Origin: Bdellovibrio bacteriovorus HD100
GTDB taxonomy: Bacteria > Bdellovibrionota > Bdellovibrionia > Bdellovibrionales > Bdellovibrionaceae
NCBI RefSeq assembly: GCF_000196175.1
Contig: NC_005363.1
Span: 2,914,001-2,978,000, forward strand
Length of the DNA stretch: 64,000 nucleotides
Direction: 5' to 3'
Positions 27,437-36,629 of this stretch are shown one piece after another. The translations under genes were made by a program, and so were the position numbers. The notes under the pieces were generated by a model. That model did no database searches. It worked only from the letters and a program-made list of their open reading frames with translations, and had not been told where the DNA came from. Each line of letters begins with the position of its first letter. Position 1 is the first letter of the stretch.

Positions 27437-30400
27437 ATGAAAAAGAAACTCGTATTAGCAGCACTTGTTTTGTTCATCGGAATCATAGCGGGCGTGGCCT
27501 ATCTTGCGGGAATCCCAGGCCTGAGCAAAGTGGATGAAACCACGCTGGGAAAACCGCTTGCTGTCATTCGCGAGATCCGGACACAAGTCAGACATAAATA
27601 TCCGGGAGATTTTTTCTGGCGCACGGCCAGTGATGGACAAAAACTTTTCAACGGCTCTGAAGTTTTCGTTGGCGAAAAGTCAGCAGCCGTTCTTCACTTC
27701 TCCGGCAACCGCCGCGCACGCCTCAGCGAAAACACCCTGCTGCGCATTTCCGAAGACTCTGGCGGTAGAAACAACCTGATCCTGGCCCTCAACGACGGTT
27801 CTTTCAATCTGCGCAGTTTTCCCAATGACAACACAGGCATCATCCTGCGTGTGGATCAGGCGGGTTTAAGAATCGGCCCGGGCTCGAAGTATGATCTGTA
27901 TGTTAAAAAGAAAGAGCATGCGTTGGGCCTGGCCATGGCCGCAGGGCAGATTGCCATTGAGGGAGTTGAAGACAAAAAGATACTGACCCAGGGAGAAAGC
28001 GTTGTCGTGCGCAGTCGCGGGTCCGGCAACGCCCCCCCAGTGAGTGGCAACCAGGGTGAGACCAGCAAGGTGGAACTCTATATCGATCAGACCATTGATC
28101 CATCCATCAAGCTGCTGCAGCCAGTGGAAAAGCAAGTCGTCTATAAAAACGAAACCAACCAGTTCTTCGTTTGGGAAAGTGACCCGGCTGAACATCAGAC
28201 GCTGGAGTATTCAACCCATCCCGATTTCTATCAGATAGACGGCGAGCTGACTGTGACGGGCACCAAGACAATCCCGGTGCCCGTCGCAAAACTGAGCGGA
28301 GATGTTTTCTGGCGCGTTGTCTCGTACAAAGAGGGTGTCCCCCACTTCTCCAGCGCCTCTTACTTCAAAGTCGCCAACCTGCAAAAGACCTCGCTGACCG
28401 AACCGCGCCTGACTTTCATTGAACGCGGAAAGTGGCAGCTGGATGTCTCGATCAACAACCCTGCTGCCAATGCTCGATACGAGTTTCAGGTCAGCCGCAC
28501 GGAAAGATACCAGGATCTGTATGATGCCTTTGTCGGCCCAGCGCCGTTCCGGTCTCTGATTGACCAATCCGGTGACTTTTATTTGCGCGTGCGCCGCCTC
28601 TATGGCAACGATTTGGTTTCTGACTGGTCCGACCCCCTTAAACTCCATGTTCGCAGCCCTCTGACCGCGCCGATCCTTAAAGTCAGTTCGCACGGCGAAA
28701 AAGTGGGCGGGGTTGTTGCCGCCACCCTGTCCTGGACGGGTGAAGAGGCGGCTGAATACTTCCTGCTGCGCACTTCATTCAATGCTGACATGCGGGACTC
28801 CAAAATTACACGCCTGCCGAAATCAAAAACAGAATTTGAAATCAACGAATACCTGACACGTCCCTACTACATCAGCCTGCAAACAGAAGCCAAAGAAGGC
28901 GAAGTCTCTGCCGCATCAAATATCGTGACACTGCAGCCTTCGCCAACGGCCATGAAAAATCTGGCCGCCTCTGCGGCAGCCGCAAGAGCGGCGGAACTTC
29001 AGGCAAAGAAAAGTGAAGCCGCCGCCACAGCAGACCGCCAGAACGCGCTGAGCATCACGGCCCCGGAAGACAATCTGGTGGCCTATGTCGGAAAGCCCAT
29101 CCGCTTTGAATGGAGCGGCTCCGCCCCGGCCCTTGAGTTTTCCACCGTGGCGAGTTTCACCCAGGACCTGGAAAAATTAAACACCTCTGGCCGGACGTCG
29201 ACTGAAGTGACCCGGAAAAAAGCCGGATTCTTTTATTGGCGACTTATTGCCGCCAACGGAAAAACCACGCCTCCGCGCAAGATCACCGTGGTGCCGCCTT
29301 CTGATATCAATCTGGAAAAAGCCGAACTGCGCCTGATCGAACGCGGCCGCTGGGAAATCACGGCTAAAGTTCGCGATGCAAAAAACAATGAGCGCTTCGA
29401 GTTGCAGTTAAGCCGCACCGCTGATTTCCAAACCGTCACCGCTTCACGCACCGGCCCCCTGTCTGGGGGTGTTGAAGTCACCGATCCGGGCACCTACTAT
29501 CTGCGCGCCCAGAAAATCTACACCGACAAACCTTCCTCCGGTTGGTCGAATGTGATCAGCACCGAGGTGCGCCCTCCTTTATCCGCACCCGAGCTGCTGA
29601 AAGAAAAAGAGGACCTGCTAAGTCCCGTCACGGTGCGTGTCACGATGAAGTGGAAGCCGGTGCCTCACGCTGCGGGATACATCATCGAAATGGCGGACAC
29701 GCCCAAGTTTGGCAATGTGACGTTGAGTGTGAATCTGAATTCTCCGGAGTACGCCATTGATCACGCGACCAAAGAACCGAGCTATGTGCGGGTTCTGGCC
29801 CGCTCCAAAGAAGGGGAAATCTCCCCTGCCTCTGCGGTATTTAAGATCAAAGGCGTTCTGCCAGGCCCGTCAGTCGAACGCTACGAAATCACTTTTGCCA
29901 ATATTGACGAAAAGCAGGCTCAGGACCAGCTGCACGTTCTTTGGAACCATCGCAAGAACGCAAAGAAGTACTTGATCGAGGTGGGCCGGAACGAAAGCCT
30001 GAAAGACGCCCAACGTTTTGAGACCCGCAATATCGAGTTCTTTATGCCCGTGCAAGAAGAGGGCTGGTACTATTTCCGCCTGATTCCCAAGTCAGAAAGT
30101 CCGGACTTCTTCGACACTCCATCTCAGGTTTACGGCGTGGAATATCGCAAACAGGCTGATCTTCTGGCGGCGGCTTTGGAAGCCCCGGCAAAGGGCAACA
30201 AGTTCAAAGCAGGCGATGCCATTCGCTTCGCCTGGGGGCAGATTCTGGGGGCCGCTTGGTACGAACTGGAACTTGCCAAAAACACGGATTTCAGCGGCAG
30301 TGTGGTTTATAAAGTGGAAGCCCGCGATTACTATCTGAACCGGGGCCTGAGCAAAGGACGCTGGTACTTCCGAATGCGTGGCCGCAGCTCCAGTCAGACT

Positions 30401-30439
30401 TCACCGTGGTCGGACGCCAGCTTCATCGAAGTTCAATAA
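27437..30439 (+). CDS. FecR-domain protein with internally duplicated Fn3-like region
   Basis: 1000 residues. A signal anchor (LVLAALVLFIGIIAGVAYLAG) is followed by a FecR domain at about 55-195 (KLFNGSEVFVGEKSAAVLHF, RARLSENTLLRI). The rest is built of beta-sandwich modules. A block near residues 325-425 (LTFIERGKWQLDVSI, YEFQVSRTERYQDLY) recurs near 630-720 (LRLIERGRWEITAKV, FELQLSRTADFQTVT), each followed by a Pro/Ala spacer. An Ala-rich helical linker (about 510-535) separates the two halves. FecR domains of this stand-alone type occur in envelope proteins and often bind peptidoglycan or other proteins. A short CCCC/GGGG hairpin (27421-27434) overlaps the ribosome site AGGGG and might reduce translation. 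It ends at a strong terminator. Confidence 0.82.
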   Translation: MKKKLVLAALVLFIGIIAGVAYLAGIPGLSKVDETTLGKPLAVIREIRTQVRHKYPGDFFWRTASDGQKLFNGSEVFVGEKSAAVLHFSGNRRARLSENTLLRISEDSGGRNNLILALNDGSFNLRSFPNDNTGIILRVDQAGLRIGPGSKYDLYVKKKEHALGLAMAAGQIAIEGVEDKKILTQGESVVVRSRGSGNAPPVSGNQGETSKVELYIDQTIDPSIKLLQPVEKQVVYKNETNQFFVWESDPAEHQTLEYSTHPDFYQIDGELTVTGTKTIPVPVAKLSGDVFWRVVSYKEGVPHFSSASYFKVANLQKTSLTEPRLTFIERGKWQLDVSINNPAANARYEFQVSRTERYQDLYDAFVGPAPFRSLIDQSGDFYLRVRRLYGNDLVSDWSDPLKLHVRSPLTAPILKVSSHGEKVGGVVAATLSWTGEEAAEYFLLRTSFNADMRDSKITRLPKSKTEFEINEYLTRPYYISLQTEAKEGEVSAASNIVTLQPSPTAMKNLAASAAAARAAELQAKKSEAAATADRQNALSITAPEDNLVAYVGKPIRFEWSGSAPALEFSTVASFTQDLEKLNTSGRTSTEVTRKKAGFFYWRLIAANGKTTPPRKITVVPPSDINLEKAELRLIERGRWEITAKVRDAKNNERFELQLSRTADFQTVTASRTGPLSGGVEVTDPGTYYLRAQKIYTDKPSSGWSNVISTEVRPPLSAPELLKEKEDLLSPVTVRVTMKWKPVPHAAGYIIEMADTPKFGNVTLSVNLNSPEYAIDHATKEPSYVRVLARSKEGEISPASAVFKIKGVLPGPSVERYEITFANIDEKQAQDQLHVLWNHRKNAKKYLIEVGRNESLKDAQRFETRNIEFFMPVQEEGWYYFRLIPKSESPDFFDTPSQVYGVEYRKQADLLAAALEAPAKGNKFKAGDAIRFAWGQILGAAWYELELAKNTDFSGSVVYKVEARDYYLNRGLSKGRWYFRMRGRSSSQTSPWSDASFIEVQ

Positions 30440-30442
30440 TAA

Positions 30443-30475
30443 AAAAGAGCTCCCGCCGGGAGCTCTTTTTTATTT
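30443..30475 (+). terminator. Rho-independent terminator after the FecR-domain gene
   Basis: An AAAGAGCTCCC / GGGAGCTCTTT stem is followed by a T-rich tract, four bases after the stop codon. Confidence 0.92.
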
Positions 30476-30501
30476 TCAGCATTTCATTTCTTTACAATAA
30501 A

Positions 30502-30777
30502 TTAGACAACCAGCTCGATGATCGCACGGAAACCATTGCTCCCAGCCATGGCCGCCAGGATATTGCGCAATGAAGTGATATTCTTTCCCTGGGCTCCGAT
30601 CAGTTTTCCACGATGCTCCTGAGGGATATTGATGCAATATACGGTTGTGCGGTCCCCAGTTGTGAACCTGACGTCGATACCGTCAGCGCCACCAGCCATT
30701 TCCCTTACCACATCCTGTAACAAACCTGCGATACGCTCTCTAACCTGATCCGTTTGTGCTTCCGCCAGCGCCAACAC
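30502..30777 (-). CDS. khpA: KH-domain RNA-binding protein (KhpA-like)
   Basis: 91 residues from GTG at 30777, preferred because GAAAGG lies seven bases upstream and the length then fits KhpA (about 75-90 residues). An ATG at 30903 would add 42 residues without family resemblance. A leading helix (QVRERIAGLLQDVV) precedes a single KH fold with the GxxG loop in HRGKLIGAQGKNITSLRN. KhpA binds RNA and can pair with KhpB/Jag to influence cell division or RNA stability; a KhpB partner is not in the window. It is transcribed after the proS terminator and so probably has its own promoter in 30780-30935. Confidence 0.8.
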   Translation of the reverse strand: MLALAEAQTDQVRERIAGLLQDVVREMAGGADGIDVRFTTGDRTTVYCINIPQEHRGKLIGAQGKNITSLRNILAAMAGSNGFRAIIELVV

Positions 30778-30933
30778 TTTGTGCCTTTCGTTAACTTCCC
30801 AACCATGGTCAACGCTGGCCCCACAAAGGGCAACGTCCACCTTTAACGACAAGACTTCAAAGTGTTCACAGAGAAATGCTTCCCGAACAGTTCGGGGAAA
30901 CACGAGATTTATTGATTCTTTGACCGGAATGAA

Positions 30934-30959
30934 AAAGGCCCTCGGAAGAGGGCCTTTAG
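30934..30959 (-). terminator. Rho-independent terminator after proS
   Basis: An AAGGCCCTC / GAGGGCCTT stem immediately follows the proS stop on the minus strand and is followed by a T tract. It closes the ribE-to-proS run. Confidence 0.88.
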
Positions 30960-30960
30960 C

Positions 30961-32460
30961 TTAATAGGATTTTGCGAACAAGACCCACTTTGTCGCGGGT
31001 TTGCCGGAGAAAATACAGTTGCCCTGTACCGGCTCCTGATCCAGCGGCATACAGCGCGGAGTCACTTTCAACTGCGCCAGCAGCTCATGCCCCATCCCGG
31101 CTTCACACCAAGGGACCTTGGCAAAGCCCGGAGCGGTGTTTTCACCACCAGAGAAGTACTTTTCAAAGTCCTGCAGGTTCGTGATGGTCTTGATGCTTTC
31201 ATCGCGCATCTGTTTCGCACGCTCAAATAGACCATCTTGCATTTCCTGAAGAAGATTCGTGATGTTTGCCACGAATGCGTTTCTTTCCATGGAAGCTTTT
31301 TCTTTCGGACCACGGTCACGGCGACCGACAAAGACTTCGCCTTTTGCCATGTCACGAGGACCCACTTCAACACGCACAGGAACACCCTGCTTAATGTACT
31401 GCCATGCTTTTTCACCACCACGCATGTCACGATCATCGATCTTCACACGCACGGAAGAACCCACATAGTTCTGGGCTTTAAGGTCTTTTTCCAAAGCTTT
31501 TACATAGTCCAGCACCTGAGCACGCTCTTCGTCGTTGCGATAGATCGGAATGATCACCACGTGCAACGGAGCCAGTCTTGGAGGAACCACAAATCCATTG
31601 TCATCACTGTGGGTCATGATCAGACCACCGATCAAACGGGTCGAAACACCCCAGGACGTGGTCCAAGCGAACTCTTCCTTGCCTTCCGCACTCAGGTACT
31701 TGATCTCAGAGGCCTTGGCAAAGTTCTGACCCAGGAAGTGAGAAGTTCCCGCCTGCAGGGCTTTTTTATCCTGCATCAGTGCTTCGATCGTGTAAGTGTC
31801 CACCGCGCCCGGGAATCTTTCATCCGGAGTTTTCATGCCCTTGATCACCGGCATTGCCATGTATTGTTCTGCAAATTCAGAATAAACATTCAGCATCTGC
31901 AAAGTCTCTTCCTGAGCTTCCTTGGCCGTGGCGTGAACGGTATGGCCTTCCTGCCACAGGAATTCGGCAGTTCTCAGGAACATGCGCGTGCGCATTTCCC
32001 ATCTCATCACGTTACACCACTGATTCACCAGAATCGGCAGATCACGATAAGATTTCACCCATTTTGCAAACTGGTGACCGATGATCGTTTCGCTGGTTGG
32101 GCGGATGATCAGTGGTTCTTCCAGTTCGCCATCCGGGATCAGCTTGCCGTTGCCATCACCTTTCAAACGGTGATGAGTCACAACCGCGCATTCTTTCGCA
32201 AAGCCTTCCACATGAGCCGCTTCTTTTTCAAGGAAGCTCAACGGGATCAAAAGAGGGAAATAGGCATTCACGTGGCCGGTGTCTTTGAACATGCGGTCCA
32301 AAACGCCCTGCATGTTTTCCCAAACGGCATAGCCCCAGGGTTTGATCACCATGCAACCGCGCACCGGAGAGTTTTCCGCCATATCAGCGGCAACGATCAC
32401 CTGCTGGTACCACTCTGGATAGTTTTGAGAACGTGTCGGGGTAATTGCTGTATCTGCCAT
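30961..32460 (-). CDS. proS: Prolyl-tRNA synthetase, short archaeal/eukaryal type
   Basis: 499 residues. It activates proline and charges tRNA-Pro in the cytoplasm. Class II motifs are present: motif 2 region RTRMFLRTAEFLWQEGHTVH and the proline-pocket region RPTSETIIGHQF. It lacks the roughly 180-residue editing insertion of the long bacterial ProRS and carries the C-terminal extension with zinc-type residues seen in the archaeal/eukaryal form (HELLAQLKVTPRCMPLD, GNCIFSGKP). It starts 18 bp after ntrX ends, so it is probably co-transcribed with the two-component genes and ends at the hairpin directly downstream. The family is well known in scattered bacteria, usually attributed to ancient transfer. 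Confidence 0.95.
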   Translation of the reverse strand: MADTAITPTRSQNYPEWYQQVIVAADMAENSPVRGCMVIKPWGYAVWENMQGVLDRMFKDTGHVNAYFPLLIPLSFLEKEAAHVEGFAKECAVVTHHRLKGDGNGKLIPDGELEEPLIIRPTSETIIGHQFAKWVKSYRDLPILVNQWCNVMRWEMRTRMFLRTAEFLWQEGHTVHATAKEAQEETLQMLNVYSEFAEQYMAMPVIKGMKTPDERFPGAVDTYTIEALMQDKKALQAGTSHFLGQNFAKASEIKYLSAEGKEEFAWTTSWGVSTRLIGGLIMTHSDDNGFVVPPRLAPLHVVIIPIYRNDEERAQVLDYVKALEKDLKAQNYVGSSVRVKIDDRDMRGGEKAWQYIKQGVPVRVEVGPRDMAKGEVFVGRRDRGPKEKASMERNAFVANITNLLQEMQDGLFERAKQMRDESIKTITNLQDFEKYFSGGENTAPGFAKVPWCEAGMGHELLAQLKVTPRCMPLDQEPVQGNCIFSGKPATKWVLFAKSY

Positions 32461-32478
32461 CTTACTGTCTCTTTCCTT

Positions 32479-33852
32479 CTATTCTTTCGTATCAATTCCG
32501 TAGGCTTTGATCTTTCGGTGCAGGTAACTTCTTTCCAGACCAATAACCTCTGCTGTGCGCGAAATATTGCCGCTGTTTTCGCCAATCTTGCGCAGCAGAT
32601 ATTCTTTTTCAAACTGGGCGCGTGCCTCACGGAAGGTGGAAAGATCCTGCATCTCCACCGCTTTTTCGTCGTCTTTGTCGATCAGACCTGCGAAACGCAA
32701 ATCGTGAACGTCCACGAAATCGCCCGGAGTCAGAATGTACACGCGCTCAATAAAATTCTTCAGTTCACGAACGTTGCCCGGCCACTGATAGGCCAGCATT
32801 TTTTCCACGCCTTTTTCTGAAAACGCTTTTTTCGGATAACCGCTTTCGCGGGAAACGTTGTCAGAGAAATAGGAAACAAGCACCGGGATGTCCTCGGGAT
32901 GCTCTCTCAGCGCAGGCACGCGGAAAGGAATCACGTTCAGACGATAGTAAAGGTCTTCACGGAAACGACCGTCCTTCACTTCTTTTTCAAGATCCTTCGA
33001 GGAGGCTGCGATCACACGAACATCATTTTCGATCAATTCCGTGCCACCCACTCTGGTATAGGTGCGGTTGTCGAGATACTTCAACAGCTTGGATTGCGCC
33101 GCCTGATTCAGCTCGCCGATCTCAGCAATGTAAAGTGTGCCGCCAAAAGCCAGATCCAGTTTGCCTTTTTTCGTGCGCTCTACACCCGGCATGGCGCCTT
33201 TTTCGATTCCGAAAATTTCTGAATCCTGAAGGTCCTCGGGGATGCCACCGCAGTTGATTTCAACAAACGGACGGCTGGCGCGGGAACTCATGTAATGGAT
33301 ATTCTGTGCGACAAGCTCTTTGCCTGTACCGGCTTCACCCTGGATCAGAACCCAGGAACTGGTCGGTGCCACACGCGCGATGATCTGCTTTGTCGCCACG
33401 ATGCTTGGGGCCTCGCCGATCAAAGCGATGGATTTACGAAGCTTGTTCAACAGAAGCGCTTTTTCTTCCTTCTGCTGCTGGTAGCTCAGGATGTTGGAGA
33501 TCACAATCAGGATCTTGTCCATGGAAAGAGGCTTTTCAATAAAGTCCCAGGCACCCAGTTTGGTCGCCTTCACCGCGGTTTCGATGGTTCCGTGACCGGA
33601 GATCATCACAAACTCCACGTGAGGAAACTCTTTGCGCGCCAGATTCAGAACTTCGATACCGTCGTACTTGCCCGGCATCCAGATATCCAAAAACACGATG
33701 TCCGGCTGAACGTCACGAATCGCCTGGATTCCCGATTCACCATCATGAGCCAAAGAAACCTGATAGCCTTCATCACGCAAAGATGCGGAAAGCACATCAC
33801 GAATCGGTGCTTCGTCGTCAATAATCAAAATTTTCGTGTTCAGTGCCGTCAT
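32479..33852 (-). CDS. ntrX: NtrX-like response regulator with degenerate AAA+ motifs
   Basis: 457 residues. The receiver domain is intact: acidic pair IDDE at 11-14, phosphorylation site Asp56 (FLDIWMP), and Lys107 (EKPLS). The AAA+ domain keeps Walker A (GEAGTGKE, 172-179) and the arginine-rich FREDLYYRLNVIP. However, Walker B reads LYIAE (240-244), with Ala243 where Asp is normal. The sigma-54-contacting GAFTGA loop is GAMPGV (219-224). A Fis-type helix-turn-helix closes the protein (NISRTAEVIGLERSYLHRKI), with the ERSYLHRK pattern typical of NtrX. It sits 17 bp downstream of the kinase gene. Loss of both motifs suggests that it cannot activate sigma-54 promoters and acts as a plain DNA-binding regulator; that is inference from motifs. 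Confidence 0.9.
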   Translation of the reverse strand: MTALNTKILIIDDEAPIRDVLSASLRDEGYQVSLAHDGESGIQAIRDVQPDIVFLDIWMPGKYDGIEVLNLARKEFPHVEFVMISGHGTIETAVKATKLGAWDFIEKPLSMDKILIVISNILSYQQQKEEKALLLNKLRKSIALIGEAPSIVATKQIIARVAPTSSWVLIQGEAGTGKELVAQNIHYMSSRASRPFVEINCGGIPEDLQDSEIFGIEKGAMPGVERTKKGKLDLAFGGTLYIAEIGELNQAAQSKLLKYLDNRTYTRVGGTELIENDVRVIAASSKDLEKEVKDGRFREDLYYRLNVIPFRVPALREHPEDIPVLVSYFSDNVSRESGYPKKAFSEKGVEKMLAYQWPGNVRELKNFIERVYILTPGDFVDVHDLRFAGLIDKDDEKAVEMQDLSTFREARAQFEKEYLLRKIGENSGNISRTAEVIGLERSYLHRKIKAYGIDTKE

Positions 33853-33869
33853 AACGACCTCTTTTCTTG

Positions 33870-36083
33870 CTAGGACTCAGACGGCTTCCATGCGCCGACT
33901 TCGTTCACTGGCATTTCAATAACCATCTTGATACCTTTGGGTTCATTGGCCGTGGCCCGAATAAACCCGTTGTGATCCTCGATGATCCTTTTCACAATGG
34001 CCAATCCTAGCCCAGTTCCGCCCTCTTTTGTAGAGTAGTATGGCTCAAAAATGCGACTTCGATCCGCCGCGGGGATGCCTTCGCCATTGTCCGCCACCGT
34101 CATGCGCACGGTTTTGATGTCTTTATCGTAGCGCGTGGTGATTTTCACGCTGGGCTGTGACTCTTTTGCAACAGCGGAAACTGAGTTATCGACCAAATTG
34201 ACCAAAACACGCTTGATCTGGTCCGGGTCGAACTTGAAGTCCGGCAGTTCCAGGTCCTTGCTGAACTCAAAGTCGATCTGCGGGTGGGCCTGACGGTACA
34301 ACCCCAGGGATTCCTCCACCACCGAGTTCAAATTCGCCACCACCGGACGGGCCTGCGGCAAACGGGCAAAGTTGCTGAATTCATTCACCAGATTTTTAAG
34401 TCCATCCACCTGTTTCACGATCATGGTGGTGCATTCGCTGAAGGCCGGATCCGTGATCGAGCCCCCGAACTTGCGCTGCAGACGTTCGGCAGAAAGTTTG
34501 ATCGGCGTCAGCGGATTTTTGATTTCATGCGCGATACGACGGGCCACTTCGGTCCACGCCGCCGCACGCTGGGCGTTCACAATCGGGGACATGTCATCAA
34601 AGACAAGAATCTTACCGATGTCTTCGCCCTTTTCATCTTTCAACATCGACAAGGTCACCTGCAACGGAATCGCTTCCCCCTGAACATTCAGGCGCAGCTC
34701 TTTTTGCAAACTTTCGATCTTATGATCGTGCATGGTTTTTTGCAACTCCGCGAAGGTGCGGAAATACTCCAGCGTCAGCAGATCACGCACCGAATGCCCG
34801 ATGTACTTTTCCGGATCCACACGCAACAGCTGGGCGGCATGACGATTGATCGTCGTTACAATCCCCGCCCTGTCCACCGAGATCACCCCGGCGCTGACGT
34901 TTTTAAGAACCGTGTCCGTGTACCGCGCGTGCTGATCCAGTTCGGCCAGCGTGCTTTCCAACGTCCCCGTCATCGAGTTGAAGCTTTGAATCAGGTCAGC
35001 AATCTCTTCAGAACCGGCTTTGACTTCCAGCGGAGTGTAATCCCCCCCGGCGACCCGGCGGGTGGCGCGGCCCAGTTGCACGATCGGCACTGACAGTTGT
35101 TTTGCCAGATAGAATCCGAACCAGGTTGCCGCCAGCAGGATCACGAAGGTCATCAGAACCAAAATATACAAATAGATCGACTTCAGCGGGTATTCCAGCG
35201 GATTGATATCGCGGAATTCATCATACGCTGTCGAGATGTCATTCATCTTGGAAATCAATGAAAGCGGCAGGAAGCTTGAAACGACAACTGCACCCCGCTC
35301 GGCGCCCTCTTGGACGGGCACAATCACGCGCACCAGATTGCCGTCACCAAATTGGTGAATGATACTGGCTTCGGCCTGAAGCTTGATCCCCTTTTGCAGG
35401 AACTCCAAAGACACTGCCGGCACCGTTGGTACGGTGTCATCTTCGGCCGACACCACCACGCGCTTGCCGAACAGGGATGGATAATACTCCACCGCATCCA
35501 GGCTGAAATCCTTGCGCAGCTGTTCCACTTTTTTTTCGATGGCACGCTGATCACGCAGCGGACGAAGAGAATCCGCAATCTGATGGGCGAAGTGATAGTT
35601 CTTTTTCTTGGCGTTGAAATAGTATGCGTTGGTGACTTCGATGGAGCTTTTCAGGACCCCGGCCATCTTCGCACTGAACCATTTGTCGAAGCTGGAGTTG
35701 ATATAAAAGACCGAGATGATGAACATCAGCACGGTCGGAATGAAACTGAACGCCACAAAGGCCGCAACCAGTTTGGCCTTTAAACTTGAGCCAAAGACTT
35801 TGCCCTGTCTTTCCACGAAGACCTTCACGACGTTGCGGAAGATCATGAACAGCAGAAGCAAAAGCAGGATGATGTTGAAGTTCACCAGACCGAAGAAGAA
35901 GATACTGTGAACAAACGGAAGCTGCTGACTGGTGGCAAACAGGCGGATCTCAAACCACGTCAGAAGACCAAATAAAAACGACACCACAAGAACCAAAATG
36001 ATCTCGCGGCGTCGCTTTTTAAACTCCTGGGGACCAGGAGGAAGAAACTCATCCTTAAGGGGCGTATTTTCCATAGGCCCCAT
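33870..36083 (-). CDS. ntrY: NtrY-like membrane sensor histidine kinase
   Basis: 737 residues from the first ATG (36083); ATG at 36074 is also possible. Three or four membrane helices lie in the first 120 residues, followed by a periplasmic sensing loop (about 120-285), another helix (about 300-322, ILVLMTFVILLAATWFGFYL) and a HAMP domain. A PAS domain follows (GVISVDRAGIVTTINRHAA). The kinase core has an H box (RRIAHEIKNPLTPIKLSAER), N box (LVNLVDNSVSAV) and G boxes (DNGEGIP, GGTGLGLAIV). All catalytic motifs are intact. It starts six bases after the ribH stop and is followed by ntrX, its obvious partner. The NtrYX family responds to nitrogen, redox or envelope state; the signal here is unknown. 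Confidence 0.93.
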   Translation of the reverse strand: MGPMENTPLKDEFLPPGPQEFKKRRREIILVLVVSFLFGLLTWFEIRLFATSQQLPFVHSIFFFGLVNFNIILLLLLLFMIFRNVVKVFVERQGKVFGSSLKAKLVAAFVAFSFIPTVLMFIISVFYINSSFDKWFSAKMAGVLKSSIEVTNAYYFNAKKKNYHFAHQIADSLRPLRDQRAIEKKVEQLRKDFSLDAVEYYPSLFGKRVVVSAEDDTVPTVPAVSLEFLQKGIKLQAEASIIHQFGDGNLVRVIVPVQEGAERGAVVVSSFLPLSLISKMNDISTAYDEFRDINPLEYPLKSIYLYILVLMTFVILLAATWFGFYLAKQLSVPIVQLGRATRRVAGGDYTPLEVKAGSEEIADLIQSFNSMTGTLESTLAELDQHARYTDTVLKNVSAGVISVDRAGIVTTINRHAAQLLRVDPEKYIGHSVRDLLTLEYFRTFAELQKTMHDHKIESLQKELRLNVQGEAIPLQVTLSMLKDEKGEDIGKILVFDDMSPIVNAQRAAAWTEVARRIAHEIKNPLTPIKLSAERLQRKFGGSITDPAFSECTTMIVKQVDGLKNLVNEFSNFARLPQARPVVANLNSVVEESLGLYRQAHPQIDFEFSKDLELPDFKFDPDQIKRVLVNLVDNSVSAVAKESQPSVKITTRYDKDIKTVRMTVADNGEGIPAADRSRIFEPYYSTKEGGTGLGLAIVKRIIEDHNGFIRATANEPKGIKMVIEMPVNEVGAWKPSES

Positions 36084-36089
36084 GCTAGA

Positions 36090-36629
36090 TTACTTTCTTA
36101 CTTTTTTCTTCTTTTTTTGTGTTTTTGCCGCAGCTTTTGCAGGCTTCTTGGCCGCTTTCGCAGGGGCTTTTTTAGCCAACATAAGAGCTGTCTTCATGGC
36201 CGCAGGGATTTCCTGAGTCAGGCCGATCATTTCCATCGTCACCTGAGCCGCTTCTTCACCCTTGTTACCGTGATCACCACCCGCACGAGCCAGGGCTTGT
36301 TCTTCGTTTTCCGTCGTCAGAACGCCGAAACCGATCGGTTTTTTGTAATCAAGCATAAGGCGAGTTACGCCGTCAGTCACAGAGTTGCAAACATAGTCAT
36401 AGTGAGAAGTGTCACCACGGATCACCACACCCAAAGCCACAACACCGTCACAGCCCGCTTCCAGGAAAGCCTGGCACGCCAATGGGATTTCCACCGCGCC
36501 CGGAACCAAAGCCGCAAAGATCTCTACGTCTTCACAGGCCTCCAGATAGCTGATTGCGCCTTCTTCAAGTTTAGAGGTGATTTCCTGATTCCAGCGAGCG
36601 GTGACAACACCAACTTTGATTTTTCCCAT
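36090..36629 (-). CDS. ribH: Lumazine synthase with Lys/Ala-rich tail
   Basis: 179 residues. It condenses 3,4-dihydroxy-2-butanone-4-phosphate with the pyrimidinedione intermediate to form 6,7-dimethyl-8-ribityllumazine. The core is complete: RWNQEIT, PGAVEIPLAC and the catalytic His76 region RGDTSHYDYV. Family members are about 155 residues. This one carries some 28 extra residues (152-179) made almost only of Lys, Ala and Pro (KKAPAKAAKKPAKAAAK, then KKKKKVRK), very like the basic domain of the H1-like protein at 48576. It overlaps the end of ribB(A) by one base and lies next to ntrY. The tail might bind nucleic acid or other acidic partners on the assembled capsid; this is inference. Confidence 0.95.
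   Translation of the reverse strand: MGKIKVGVVTARWNQEITSKLEEGAISYLEACEDVEIFAALVPGAVEIPLACQAFLEAGCDGVVALGVVIRGDTSHYDYVCNSVTDGVTRLMLDYKKPIGFGVLTTENEEQALARAGGDHGNKGEEAAQVTMEMIGLTQEIPAAMKTALMLAKKAPAKAAKKPAKAAAKTQKKKKKVRK

Noticed and set aside
30777-30903. Longer form of the KH protein starting at ATG 30903
   Set aside because: The extra 42 residues do not fit the KhpA family, while GTG at 30777 has a well-placed ribosome site; the long form cannot be fully excluded.
31237-32820. 527-codon open frame on the plus strand
   Set aside because: Antisense to proS and ntrX, both unmistakable; the long frame is a by-product of their codon bias.
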